Below, piece by piece: positions 45,227 to 55,100 of a DNA stretch of 64,000 nucleotides (position 1 is the first letter of the stretch; each line of letters begins with the position of its first letter). Where the stretch lies: positions 37,995,949 through 38,059,948 of the forward strand of contig CM055106.1 of the NCBI GenBank assembly GCA_029204225.1, read 5' to 3'. The notes beneath the pieces were generated by a model. It made no database searches, was not told the DNA's origin, and was given only the letters and a program-made list of their open reading frames with translations. Source of the stretch: Diphasiastrum complanatum. Lineage: Eukaryota; Streptophyta; Lycopodiopsida; Lycopodiales; Lycopodiaceae. A program made the translations under genes and the position numbers.

Positions 45227-46096
45227 ATGGATCACCCTTACGATCCGAATTCTACGGAGGACTATCCACCAGAGATGGTCTCCCCATCCACCGAACAAGC
45301 TCGATTTAACAGAAATTCCCGGATGAAATCCCAAGTCCAAGAGCCATCCACCAACCCATTCGATAGATGTAAATCCATGCGTTATGAAGCTCCATATGAA
45401 CGACCACATTTTCATGCTGCCGAATCTTCACATGCACGAGCTCACTTAAACGAAGCTTTTGCGAATAATGTTCCACGTACTGAAAAATGTACCCCAAAGC
45501 TAGATTTACCTAAGCACGATGGTAACACTGATCTTCAAAGATTTCTTCAAGTCTTTGAGAACGCATGTGATGTCTATGGCGAGACATCACCGGAAGCCAT
45601 GGTACAGCTCTTTTCGATGACCATGATCGATCGCGCACGAGAGTGGTTTTTGAACCTTGATCGTGAAGATAAACATGACTGGTCACTCTTGAAGGAGGCC
45701 TTTATCAAACGCTTCAAGCCATTTTGCTTGATAGAAAGTCCTTTTGTCAAGCTAATTAACATCAAAATGACAAAAGACGAGAAAGTACGTGACTATATTG
45801 AACGATTTAAAAGATTAAAAAGTCAGGTACAAGAACAACCCACTGAGTCTATGTTCATAATTTGGTTCATCGTTGGACTCCCACGATGGATAAGACATGA
45901 ACTTTGTTCCAATGATGAAGATACATCATTGAAACAAGCCATGTCTGACGCCATTCGAGAGGAAGACGAGGGCTCTGATGTCGATGAACCACGTGAACGG
46001 AGAGCACATCGTGTTGTCCAAGAAGCTCGACCAAATGACGAAACTCGAGAACGATTGTGGAAAACACAGATGGAGTTGCTTAACCAGCAACACTAA
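45227..46096 (+). CDS. Ty3/Gypsy gag (289 aa)
   Basis: Gag domain of the Retrotrans_gag family: PKLDLPKHDGNTDLQRFLQV, MVQLFSMTMIDRAREWFLNL, DWSLLKEAFIKRFKPF, then YIERFKRL and VGLPRWIRHEL. Capsid-type structural protein of the virus-like particle. The acidic/basic end (EEDEGSDVDEPRERRAH) is followed by a stop, with no CCHC zinc knuckle, so it is C-terminally truncated or the knuckle lay beyond the break. The start at 45227 follows stops in the leader. Confidence 0.82.
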   Translation: MDHPYDPNSTEDYPPEMVSPSTEQARFNRNSRMKSQVQEPSTNPFDRCKSMRYEAPYERPHFHAAESSHARAHLNEAFANNVPRTEKCTPKLDLPKHDGNTDLQRFLQVFENACDVYGETSPEAMVQLFSMTMIDRAREWFLNLDREDKHDWSLLKEAFIKRFKPFCLIESPFVKLINIKMTKDEKVRDYIERFKRLKSQVQEQPTESMFIIWFIVGLPRWIRHELCSNDEDTSLKQAMSDAIREEDEGSDVDEPRERRAHRVVQEARPNDETRERLWKTQMELLNQQH

Positions 46097-48280
46097 CAAC
46101 AGATGGAGACAATCTGTGGCACCAACGGTATGCTGTCGGGACTATTTGGTCTAGGAACTGGTTGTCTCCATATCTGTCGTGGCTTGTGGTTCTGAGTGTT
46201 TCTTGCATGAACGTGAATGAGTTAAGCTCTTGGGGAAGGGGCTCTAACCTGTCGGCTGAGTTGGATGACTTGCTTGGGTGAAAGTTACCTGTTATGGCTG
46301 TGCAGTCTGGCATGGCGCCAGATTGGCTTCCAGCGCTCATGACGAAGCTTTGAGTTGATTAAGTCTAATGTAAGTCAGACGACTTGCTTGGAATGGATGT
46401 TACTCGTTTGTAACGAAGCTTCGAGTTGGCTAAGTTTGATGTATGTCGGGCTGCTGGCTTGGAGGGAAGTCACCCACATCAGGACCCTTGATTTGGAATG
46501 GCGCCAGGTTGGATCTCAATGTTGGTTTCAGAACTTCAAGTTGGTTAAGTCTGATCGTTGTTGGTGAGTTGGCTGCTTGTATGTCAAATGGGTCTGGACG
46601 GCAAGAGCTGAAGGCTGGGAAGCTAAGTCGTGGTTCCCGGCTCCCTTTGGGATTCCTACACTACAATAAGACTTCTTGGTACAAATATTCTTAGAATATC
46701 AAAATATTCTAAAATATCACAATTCAATCATCTAATATCTCTAGGAGATCCATCAAGTCTCAAACAATTATAACTCAAACCAGAGTACTACAGTTACTCT
46801 AATGAGTTAACAACCCCATTTCTTTGTCATATGCAAGAAACTAGCAACTATCCATATCTTAATAGATTTATCTGTCAATGTAAAGACCAATATGGACAAT
46901 CTCCTTAGATGAGAATAGGAAAATACAAGAGAGACTATGGAGCAAAACCATCCAACCAGACCTAGATCCCTCCCGGAGAATCCTCCTGGATCTAGCCCCC
47001 AAGCCATGCCATGTGCTAGCAAGAAGAAAAGAGCTCTACGGGTAACCTCGACCAAAGTCCTCGACGGAATAATCACTACCTCAATATATAGAGAGTAAGA
47101 TCCTATGCATGACCACATGCAATCCCCATGCAGGTTAACTATAAATAGGTTACAAATCTTCATGCATACCTCTTGCCTATATCAATCACACGTACATGCA
47201 CTACTCCATATGTCTCAATTAGAGTGTTTGGGTCCTCTCAAGGTCATTAGTCACCAACAGGCCTTGACGTGGTTAAATCTAGGCGTGACCAATAATCTCA
47301 AACACTGGAGGGCCGGTCTACCATATTAGGACTATTCCATGTCCACAACTGAATATGGTCGTAACAAATACATTCTGCCCTTTAACAAAACCATATCAAG
47401 GCATATGCCATACCGATCAGTACAAGAGAAAAAAAGAATGTATTCAGTTCACATAAAAGTATCAACACGTAAGAAGCTATCTAGCTATACACAAGTGAAA
47501 AGAGACATGACTTTGACCAAAATGCTGGGTACTAGGGTAGATTTGTGCCATACTAGCTCCAAGGACATCCTATGCAACACATTTGGGAGTCCGAGCACCT
47601 TATGGATTGGGCAAATCCATGCTATTCAAGCACATCAAAATCAAACTATGCAATTATCCCTAGCTTACTTATACAGGCTGCACTTTTATATATATATTTT
47701 TAGGAAAAAAATCCGAAACTTGCAAAGGATAAAAAAGACCACAATTTAAAAAGATTTGCAGCATGGAATGTAAGTACTTTTTAGGCTGATAAATTCAAAA
47801 AAAAATAGTTTACGTAATATGTGACGTTACCAATGTTTTAAAGAACTGTACTGTAGTGTTCAGTGATACTACCTTCCTGCAAAATATCTTGTTGTTTGTG
47901 GAATCTTCTTTTATGAACCAATGTACATTCCTGATATAAAAGAAAATTTAAAACTTCATACCTGAATGCGAGGTGAGGTGATTTCTTGTGAGCTACCCAT
48001 CTTCCACTGCTTCAAGCAAAACCTTGCTTACGTACTATCGAAAATGATGGATTAGTGGTAGTGCAACCTTTATCATGCAGCATCTTTATCTTGCAACAAT
48101 GTTAAACTCAAACGCAAGCACATCTTCATTATCAACCAGTATTCGTGTGTCAAAAAGGTGATGGAGTCATTAGTTCCTAGCCTGACTGTTTATCGAATTT
48201 AGAAAGCAGTAAGGTATTAACGTTACTCATTCATTTAGATAGCTGTACTTATCAAAAACTAGCACATTTCGTGCTTACAT
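46097..48280. other. Mixed repeat sequence after GyB gag
   Basis: 46097-46680 holds repeated phrases (GACTTGCTTGG, GAAGCTT.GAGTTG.TTAAGT, TGGCGCCAG.TTGG), suggesting tandem decay of a Gypsy leader. 46860-47160 resembles 55270-55480 (shared AACCA..CCAA, AGCC..CCCCCAAGCCA, AGCAAGAAG). No coding frame is recognised up to the R2 copy at 48281. Confidence 0.4.
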
Positions 48281-48855
48281 TCCAAGCTAACCATGTGCAT
48301 CATTCATCTACTTGAGCATATACATCTTACCTTCTTTTACTATAATCACCAGCATGTAATGGAATGAGCACAATCATAATGGGCGGCCTACTATGAAAGC
48401 GTATTGTAGAGACAATCATAAGCATTTCTCAATGCCTTTTTATGAAAATCCGTGGACAGCGATGGAGGTCCATGGACAACGATGGAGGTCCATCACACTT
48501 CAGGTGGCTACCTTTTATGAAAACATACCCACAAAAAAATGAGTGGACTAGGTCTATCACACCTCAAAATGTAAGCAAATGTGATGTACTTCAAAATATA
48601 TAGTATATGGAGCAGGTCCATCGCACTTTTGAAGGGAACCAACAACGCATTATTACTATGCTCCACTCCTCACGAAGCCATATTAGAATGCGCAGATATT
48701 AGTCCATCAAAATGATATTAATTATGTATGAACTTAGGAACACAATATTCGGTGACTGTTCACTATTAGAAGCAAAACAAAATGTGAAGAGGTGAATATC
48801 ATACCTATGGTATTGTTCACTGTTGCTTTTGAGATATCATCCAAATGTATTCGCT
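48281..48855 (+). repeat. Dispersed repeat R2, copy 2
   Basis: Direct repeat of 42706-43300 in the same orientation, 5.57 kb apart. Similarity ends at CGCTTCCAGAAG. It is not followed by a recognisable LTR end. Confidence 0.65.
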
Positions 48856-49970
48856 TCCAGAAGTGTATAATGGAAGCAAGAATGTAGTATCGAGCTATGA
48901 TAATCAAGGTATCATGTGAGCTCATTCCCTTTCCAGCATCACAAGCTAATGATACTCCTTCGATGCGTACGATCATTCAATCAAACAAACCACAACTTTC
49001 TTACTTAAATTTGCAATATCCTCCACCCGAATACTCTTCCACAAAGCTTTTATATGTCTCTTCTCATCCAAGCAAAGATGGCAGCAGTAGAGAAGCTAGC
49101 CAAGAGAGCAGAAGCAAGAGAGAGAAGGAGAGAGCAAGAAGAGTGAAACTTAGGGTTGTAGTGGTCTTCCCTTTTATAAAAATTCTAGTACCCTTTGGTG
49201 CACCAGGTATTAGAAGATGCTCACCATTAGATTGAATCTCTATCATGTGCACTGATCATAGCCATTCGATGAGAACCAAATTTCCCACCAAAAGACTTCG
49301 AAGTTTTTTTTGAAAAAAACTTTTTTTGAGGCCATGTTTCTAAGTTAAGCATAATAAGGCATTTTCGTTGCTATAGTATCATAAGGAAAAAAGTCTTTTT
49401 TGTAATGTTTTGAAAAACAAATGATGTGTAGTACCAATATAGTAGAGAGAGAGAGAGGCCTAAATGTCAAGATAGTGAATAAAGTTGGGTTTCCCTCCAA
49501 CATTAGGGCCTTTTTTGAACTCAAAAAGGGCCTCTTCACTAATCTGGACTAGTGTTAATGACGACACGTGTACCAATAAAAGTGTGACAATTGAGCAGGA
49601 ATGGTCCATATGACATGGCAGATTCAATGGTGTAGATTAAATCAAGTGTGGGCCCACAAAGTACACCTCTAGCATTAACCCTACATGGATACACTTGAAA
49701 GTACCTAGTAACCAACAATAGCTACACACAGTACCTAGTAGCCAACAATAGGACAACAGCTAGTGCTCTAGGTGTGACATAGACTTGCAAGCCTCATTTA
49801 ATGCCCAAGTACATTTCAAATTTGAAACTTGCTTATGAATTTTAATCAACCCACTTTTGTGTCCCCCTTCACATTCAAACTAAGAATACCTCACTTTCAT
49901 TAGCCTTTCACATAACAAATAATTTATTTTTTTCAGATGGATATCATTTTTTTAAAAATTGACCTTTGGA
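48856..49970. other. No recognised gene
   Basis: Contains a minus-strand TTTATAAAAGGG (49171-49182) and a purine-rich stretch (49080-49150). At 49504-49543 there is a sequence resembling one end of the 377-bp MITE family (mirror of ATTAGTGAAGAGGCCCTTTT) without a matching second end. Confidence 0.4.
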
Positions 49971-50760
49971 ATACATTTTCATTTCGCCATGGATTTAGTC
50001 TGTTTGACCTCAGAACCTCAAAAAAAGTGTTTAGAAGTCAATTTGTTTTTATTAGTTTACAAACAGAAATATATTCCGGAGGCCAGTTTTTTGTTTTTTT
50101 TGGCCCGAAATCGCAATTTTTGGCCGTTTCACTTCATCAGAAGGCCAAAAATTGCGTTTCGAACCAAAAAAAAAAAAAAAATTCAAAATCACGGTAAGGC
50201 GCGATTTTCAGTCGTTTGAAAATCACGGTAAGGCGCGATTTTGGGCCGTTTGACTTGGGAAAACGACCCAAAATCGCGCCTTACCGTGATTTTGAAAAAA
50301 AAAAAAAAAATTTGGTCCGAGACAAAATTTTTGGCCTTCTGATGAAGCGAAACGGCCAAAAATCGCGATTTCGGACCAAAAAAAACGAAAAACTGGCCTC
50401 CGGGGGATACATTTTTGTTTCGCTATGGATTTAGTCTGTTCGACCTCATAACCTCAAAAAAGGTGTTTATAAGTCAATTTGTTTTTATTAGTTTGCAAAC
50501 AGAAATATATCCCGGAAGCCAGTTTTTCGTTTTTTTTTGACCCGAAATCGCGATTTTTGGCCGTTTCGCTTCATCAGAAGGCCAAAAATTGTGTTTCAGA
50601 CCAAAAATAAATAAAAAAGATAAAAAAAAAATTTCAAAATCACGGTAAGACGCGATTTTGGACTGTTTGACTTGGTCAAACAATCCAAAATCGCGTCTTA
50701 CCGTGATTTTGAATTTTTTTTTTTTTTTTGGTCTGAAACGCAATTTTTGGCCTTCTGATG
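49971..50760. repeat. Tandem pair of 436-bp units containing large palindromes
   Basis: 49971 onward and 50407 onward are direct repeats (landmarks ATGGATTTAGTCTGTT, AAGTCAATTTGTTTTTATTA, CAAACAGAAATATAT, GGCCAGTTTTT). The second half of each unit is a nested palindrome. The inner arm TTCAAAATCACGGTAAG(G/A)CG pairs with its mirror across a short spacer, and outer arms with GGCCGTTTC.CTTCATCAGA pair with TCTGATGAAGCGAAACGGCC. Unit 2 is cut at 50760 where Copia gag starts. Frames across it are artefacts of the repeat. Confidence 0.85.
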
Positions 50761-50794
50761 TTGTTCTCCTGTCTGTTCTGTGCTGACTTGTTTC

Positions 50795-51679
50795 TCAGAT
50801 TTTGATGAAAATCCATGGCTGCGTGACCTTCTTGTGGCAATGGATACACTCAATCTTGGGATTGAGCCAGTAGGTATCTATTGTATGCCCGTCTCTTTTG
50901 CATCTCACACAAGTCTTCTTGTCTGCACCTTGTTGTTTCGACCTCCCTTTGGTCTTCCAGTTGCCCTTGCTTGTTCTCTCTACTTGCTGGTCACGATCCT
51001 GCCTCTGATTGGACTCCCTCTTAGGCTTAAATGGTTTCTTTGATTTTTCTTTGTTGTCGTAGAGGACCTGGTCAGAACCATCTTTGTGATCCAGATGTTC
51101 TTTGGCCTCGACTTCCTCTAAAATCTCAACAATCGCCTTTTCGAGATTCATGGCGGGATCTTTTGCGAGCAGAGTTCTTGTCGTCTGGAATGATCTAGGT
51201 AAGGCTCTCAACAGGTACGTGAGCTACTTCCTAGTTGACACAACGTTCTCTACTCCAGAGTTATGTAGTGACAGAAATAGATCTTTGATCTTTCTTACAA
51301 AAGAAGTGAGGTCTTTTTCATCCCACTGCAAATTCGTCAGCTGATCTTCCAGCATCATGATTTGACTTCTTGATTTCGTTTAAAATATGGTGAGTAATGC
51401 ATCCCACATCTCCTTATATTTGGAGAGTGTAGCCAGGTCAAGTGTGAGACTATCTTCGATAGAAGATGATAGCAAGGCTACTGCCTTGTCATTTTTCTCC
51501 CTCCATTTGCGTAGCTCCTTGCTTGTTGTTGTAGGCATTTCTTCTGTGCCATCCACCCAGGGGAAGAGTCTTTCGCCCTTGAGTATCAAAGATGTCCTAA
51601 CTTTTCAGGCTAGAAAATTAGATCCTGAGGAATCAAGTATTGTGCAGATCTTGCTCTGCATGCTGCTGATTGGAGTCAT
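50795..51679 (-). pseudogene. E8 gag remnant
   Basis: N-terminus DSSGSNFLA then TGA in place of the conserved Trp, followed by KVRTSLILKG, WVDGTEEMPTTT and SIEDSLTLDLATLSKYKEMW. After a break near 51380 it continues DQLTNLQWDEKDLTSFVRKI, then frame-shifted LRALPRSFQTTRTLL and a zinc-knuckle region CVRCKRDGHTIDTYW, where the last Cys is replaced by Tyr. The basic linker is typical of Copia gag. Not functional. Confidence 0.8.
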
Positions 51680-51795
51680 TGCTTCTTGGAATCTTTTCTC
51701 TTGTTGATGGTTGTTTGTTTGAATGCTTGGCCTCCTGGATCTGCTAGCTTCTTGGCTATGTCAGAATTTGACAGGATGGCCCGCTCTGATAACAC

Positions 51796-52600
51796 TGATG
51801 GAAAGGAGAAGAATAATTCACGAAACAGTCACGAAGAAACCGCGATTCCCTCTTGCGTCTCAGATGGAGTTTAGATGCGATTTCTGGACACTGCCAGTTG
51901 AATCACTCCTATAGTCCTCCAGAGTGTAGTCAAGCACTGCTGATCTACGTTCATAGATTTAATGCAGCATTCAATATAGTTTCAACCAAGGTGCAGAATT
52001 CAAATTCATGAGAAAGAACTCATACATACGATTATCAACAAAAGCATTTGCATTCGAGATCAGACACAACACAAATTGACATGTGCGCAAAGGCTACGAT
52101 ATCATCTATTAATTTTCTTCTTTGATTCTTCAGGCACTGCATGCAAATCCATGCAGTGCGTTGGCATGGGAGAAACATGGTTCTCTCACGAGTAATCATC
52201 AATGGACAGTTGGATCTCTATGGATCCTGATCACAGAGTTTGTCTCGCACGCAGGCGGCTTTGTATTTTTTTTTGTCTTGATTGCTTACTATCATCAAAC
52301 TATTACATTACACTGTATGTGTATTCTGTTGATCTATATGTCAAGTATCATTCAATAAGTATGGTCGCTCTACGTGAATCTAAGATTAGAGTGATTAAAC
52401 ATCTACAACTAATCAGGGAATTACAAGAGTGACAGATTGGCCACGACCTAAAATGTATCTGCTGACTTCATACCATCAGATCAGATATCTGTACTTCTGG
52501 GTACTTGCATGATCTTGTTGGTACCTCTTTGGAGTGTGCAAGCAGGAGAAGGCTTTGTTCCCGTCATTGGTTTCGTTTTGGTCGTTTGCCTTCTCTCGTA
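51796..52600 (-). repeat. E8 LTR
   Basis: Adjacent to the PBS. Shares GATTAGAGTGATTAAACATC and following sequence with the E6 LTR. The right end is approximate, because E9 integrase sequence is readable from about 52605. Confidence 0.65.
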
Positions 52601-52685
52601 TTGGACCGCAAAAGATTCTCATTTGTGATTCATTGATGATTTTAGTAGATTTTGTTGGATCTATCTACTAAAGAGCAAGGATTAA

Positions 52686-54026
52686 GTGTATGATGTCTTT
52701 GTCAAGTTCAAGAATGCAAGGGAGAGCCAATTTTCCACAAAGATCAAGTGCTTGAGAAGTGAAAATGGTGGTGAGTATATATCTAACAAGTTCAAGGCCT
52801 TTTGTGATGAGCATGGGATCAAGAGGGAGTATACAACATCAAGGACCCCACAACAAAATGGAGTGGCTGAAAGGAAGAATAGGACTTTATGTGAAAGTGC
52901 TAAAGCTATGAGGTTAAGTGCTAGTCTTGACAAACCATTTTGGGATCAAGCTTTGTTGTGTGCCAATTTCTTGTGCAATAGGTGGCCGAGTGCTATTTTG
53001 GATGGAAGGACACCTTTTGAGATGCTATTCAAGAGGAGGCTGAGTGTCAACTTTCTAAGAACCTTTGGATGCACATGCTATGTCAACATTTTTCTTGATG
53101 ATAGGACCAAGGAGGATCCATCTTCAAGAAGAGGTATTTTTGTTGGATATAGTGAGGTGAGTAAAGCCTACAAGGTTTACATTCCTTCTACTAACAAAGT
53201 GATTGTTGGTAGAGATGTCATTTTGTATGAGGGGAACATTTCAAAGGTGTCTTCAAGCATGATTGATGGTAAAGTAGATGGATCTAACATTCTTGATGTT
53301 GATGAGAAGGATCCTGCTTTGGATGGTGGTGATGATGGACCTTCATCAAGTCAAAAGCCAAGGAGAACATCAAGAGAAAGACAAATACCTTCAAGGCTCA
53401 CATATGATCAAGAGGGTAAGCAAGTAGTTTCTAGAAATTATATTGCTTTCCTAACCTCTTTGGATGATCCTACAAGTGTAGATCAAGCAAGGAAAGAAGA
53501 GGAGTGGATCCAAGCAATGGATCCCGAGTATCGATCTCTTATGAAGAGTGGAACATCTTTTGGAAGATCTTCTTGTGTACATGGAGATATGCAAGTGGAT
53601 GGATGTTATCTTGTTGTAAAATCAATTATTGGATCTGGAAAACAAAGTTTGTTCAATGACTTTGATGATGAGGTTGAAGATCAAGAAGTTGATCTCAAAG
53701 CGCTTCAACTAGTCAAAGGGGAAGGTGGCAATTTGGAGCTAGTCAAGAGCATCAAAGGAGAGGTAATTGGCAAAGGTGTTATGGATCTATTTTTACAGCA
53801 TATTGAAGACTCAAGTAAGGTCAAAGAATTAGCAAGGAAGTGTTGTTCAAGTTTACTTTACTTGTTCTATCTCATGTTTAGCAATTTCATGTGGATGTGT
53901 GCAAATTGTCAAGATATGGTAAAACTAGCTACATTGGTGAGCATTGTTTTGATGATGGTTTTGTATTTTTCTAGAGAGTTCAGAGTTGCAAGCATGGTGG
54001 AATCATCTCATTTACATTCTATTTGA
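52686..54026 (+). CDS. E9 integrase fused to an unrecognised membrane-like domain
   Basis: Residues 1-289 are Copia integrase and its linker: LRSENGGEY, TPQQNGVAERKNRTL, DRTKEDPSSRRGIFVGYSEV, SRLTYDQEGKQVVS, WIQAMDPEYRSLMKSGT. Where E11 and E1 continue into RT, the frame instead runs on for 157 residues with no RT motif. This part has IGSGKQSLFNDFDDEVEDQE, DLKALQLVKGEGGNLELVKS and VMDLFLQHIEDSSKVKELAR. Two hydrophobic stretches follow (residues about 388-404 and 411-429), then a short polar end. I do not recognise the domain. It looks like the 3' part of a host cDNA joined at GGAACAT, bases expected at that place in the Copia gene too. A stop (TAA) precedes in the same frame at about 52677, so the 5' integrase is separated. 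Confidence 0.75.
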   Translation: MYDVFVKFKNARESQFSTKIKCLRSENGGEYISNKFKAFCDEHGIKREYTTSRTPQQNGVAERKNRTLCESAKAMRLSASLDKPFWDQALLCANFLCNRWPSAILDGRTPFEMLFKRRLSVNFLRTFGCTCYVNIFLDDRTKEDPSSRRGIFVGYSEVSKAYKVYIPSTNKVIVGRDVILYEGNISKVSSSMIDGKVDGSNILDVDEKDPALDGGDDGPSSSQKPRRTSRERQIPSRLTYDQEGKQVVSRNYIAFLTSLDDPTSVDQARKEEEWIQAMDPEYRSLMKSGTSFGRSSCVHGDMQVDGCYLVVKSIIGSGKQSLFNDFDDEVEDQEVDLKALQLVKGEGGNLELVKSIKGEVIGKGVMDLFLQHIEDSSKVKELARKCCSSLLYLFYLMFSNFMWMCANCQDMVKLATLVSIVLMMVLYFSREFRVASMVESSHLHSI

Positions 54027-54219
54027 TTCTTCATGTTCTAGTCACATTTTTACATGTAAAATTGATGTAAGAAATAGTGAAGCATCCCAAGTGGACACTA
54101 TTCTCTATATCAATTATGGTTTTTTCTATTTTGAGCATTACATGATCATTTAAAGGAGGTCTATTCTTAGGAAGAAGATCATTCTTATGATGGATCAAAG
54201 TTCTATTGTCAAAAACTAT
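54027..54219 (+). other. E9, non-coding tail of the foreign segment
   Basis: About 190 bp between the stop of the fused ORF and the return of RNase H at TATGCTAGGAGCAAGCATAT. A/T-rich, compatible with a 3' UTR of a captured transcript. No poly(A) remnant is visible. Confidence 0.4.
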
Positions 54220-54426
54220 GCTAGGAGCAAGCATATTGAGATACAATATCATTTTGTGAGGGAGCGAGTCATTGCAAAGGAGGTGGAGCTTCAACATGTG
54301 TCTTCAAGGGAATGTGTAGCTGATATCTTCACCAAAGCATTGGGAAAAGACTTGTTCATGAATCATAGGACTTCACTTGGAGTATTATCAAAGTCTATGC
54401 TAAAACTAGTTGAAGAGGGAGTGTGA
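54220..54426 (+). pseudogene. E9 RNase H C-terminal fragment
   Basis: Encodes ARSKHIEIQYHFVRERVIAK, ECVADIFTKALGKDLF and ..LKLVEEGV. The stop TGA is formed by the first bases of the LTR (GTG TGA). The catalytic part of RNase H is missing. Confidence 0.82.
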
Positions 54427-55071
54427 AAGATTCAACTAGTTTCATCACATTTTGTAATATTTCCATATTTGGCATATTGAGGCCAAAACTTGTTTTAGAC
54501 TTAGAGGTTGACTTTTCAAAGTTCATTAGTCTAAATTTCATTTGAAAAAATACTTTTTAAAAGTGTGGGAAAGATAGAATGCGAGTTTGAGTAGATTCAA
54601 TTTGAATAAGTTGGGTACATTGAATCTAGACCCAAAATTAGTAGGGTTAGCATTTTGGTGGGAAAGCCAAGTGACCAAATAGGATTTGGACCTGTTATAA
54701 AAGGATGTAACTCATAAAGAGAGTCATCTTCTCTCTTTTCTATCTCATTTCATGCTTATACATGGTTCTCTTGGGTTCTACTATCCATTGGTGCACTATC
54801 TTGGTTATTGCTTGCAATTCTATGTGTAGAATGATCTATATTTGCTATTTTTGGATCCACACGTGTGAAATACAGTAGCTTGCTGGTTTTGTATGTATAG
54901 CAACAGTACATAATTATTTCATTCAAGTTTGATCAAGTTCTATTAGTGTTTGCATCTCAAATTGTGTGTAGATGCTGATTTTTCTACATTGGTGAGATTG
55001 GTAGTGTATTTCTCTTTCTAACCAAAGATCATTCAAGTAGATTGGATCTTAAGGATCTGAAATATTTCACA
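54422..55071 (+). repeat. E9 3' LTR (650 bp)
   Basis: TGTGAAAGAT..ATATTTCACA, with the polypurine GAAGAGGGAG just upstream. Contains GGACCTGTTATAAAAGGATG (TATA, about 54695) and CACACGTGTG at 54858-54867. Similar in layout to the E10 LTR. Confidence 0.82.
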
Positions 55072-55100
55072 CAATATTCCACACATTCGAGGCCGCTCTT

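Larger units (their letters stand above)
43345..46096 (+). mobile_element. Ty3/Gypsy element GyB, 5' part
   Basis: Plus-strand LTR end (43345-43469), PBS (43472-43484), a long leader with 25-bp tandem repeats (about 43730-44640) and a gag ORF (45227-46096). LTR end, PBS and leader repeats are homologous to GyA. No protease, RT or integrase follows. Sequence after 46096 is unrelated repeats. Confidence 0.8.
50761..52600 (-). mobile_element. Ty1/Copia element E8, gag and LTR only
   Basis: Minus-strand: LTR (51796 to about 52600), PBS-like TGTTATCAGAGCGGG at about 51781-51795, and gag (51679 to 50795). Everything after gag is lost at the junction with the palindromic repeat. Same family as E6. 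Confidence 0.78.
52605..55071 (+). mobile_element. Ty1/Copia element E9 with foreign ORF in place of RT
   Basis: Plus-strand element truncated on the left inside integrase by E8. Order: integrase (from FIDDFSRFCWIYLL), then about 0.67 kb of non-Copia sequence (53553 to about 54219), then the last part of RNase H (KHIEI..ADIFTKAL), polypurine tract and 3' LTR. The coding family is close to E11 (GYSEVSKAYKVYIPST shared). Confidence 0.85.

Noticed and set aside
49504-49543. Third copy of the 377-bp MITE
   Set aside because: One end resembles the family terminus, but no matching second end is present at the right distance. At most a relic.
49937-50743. Lys/Phe-rich proteins across the palindromic units
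   Set aside because: Frames on both strands mirror each other because the DNA is palindromic and A/T-rich. Not coding.
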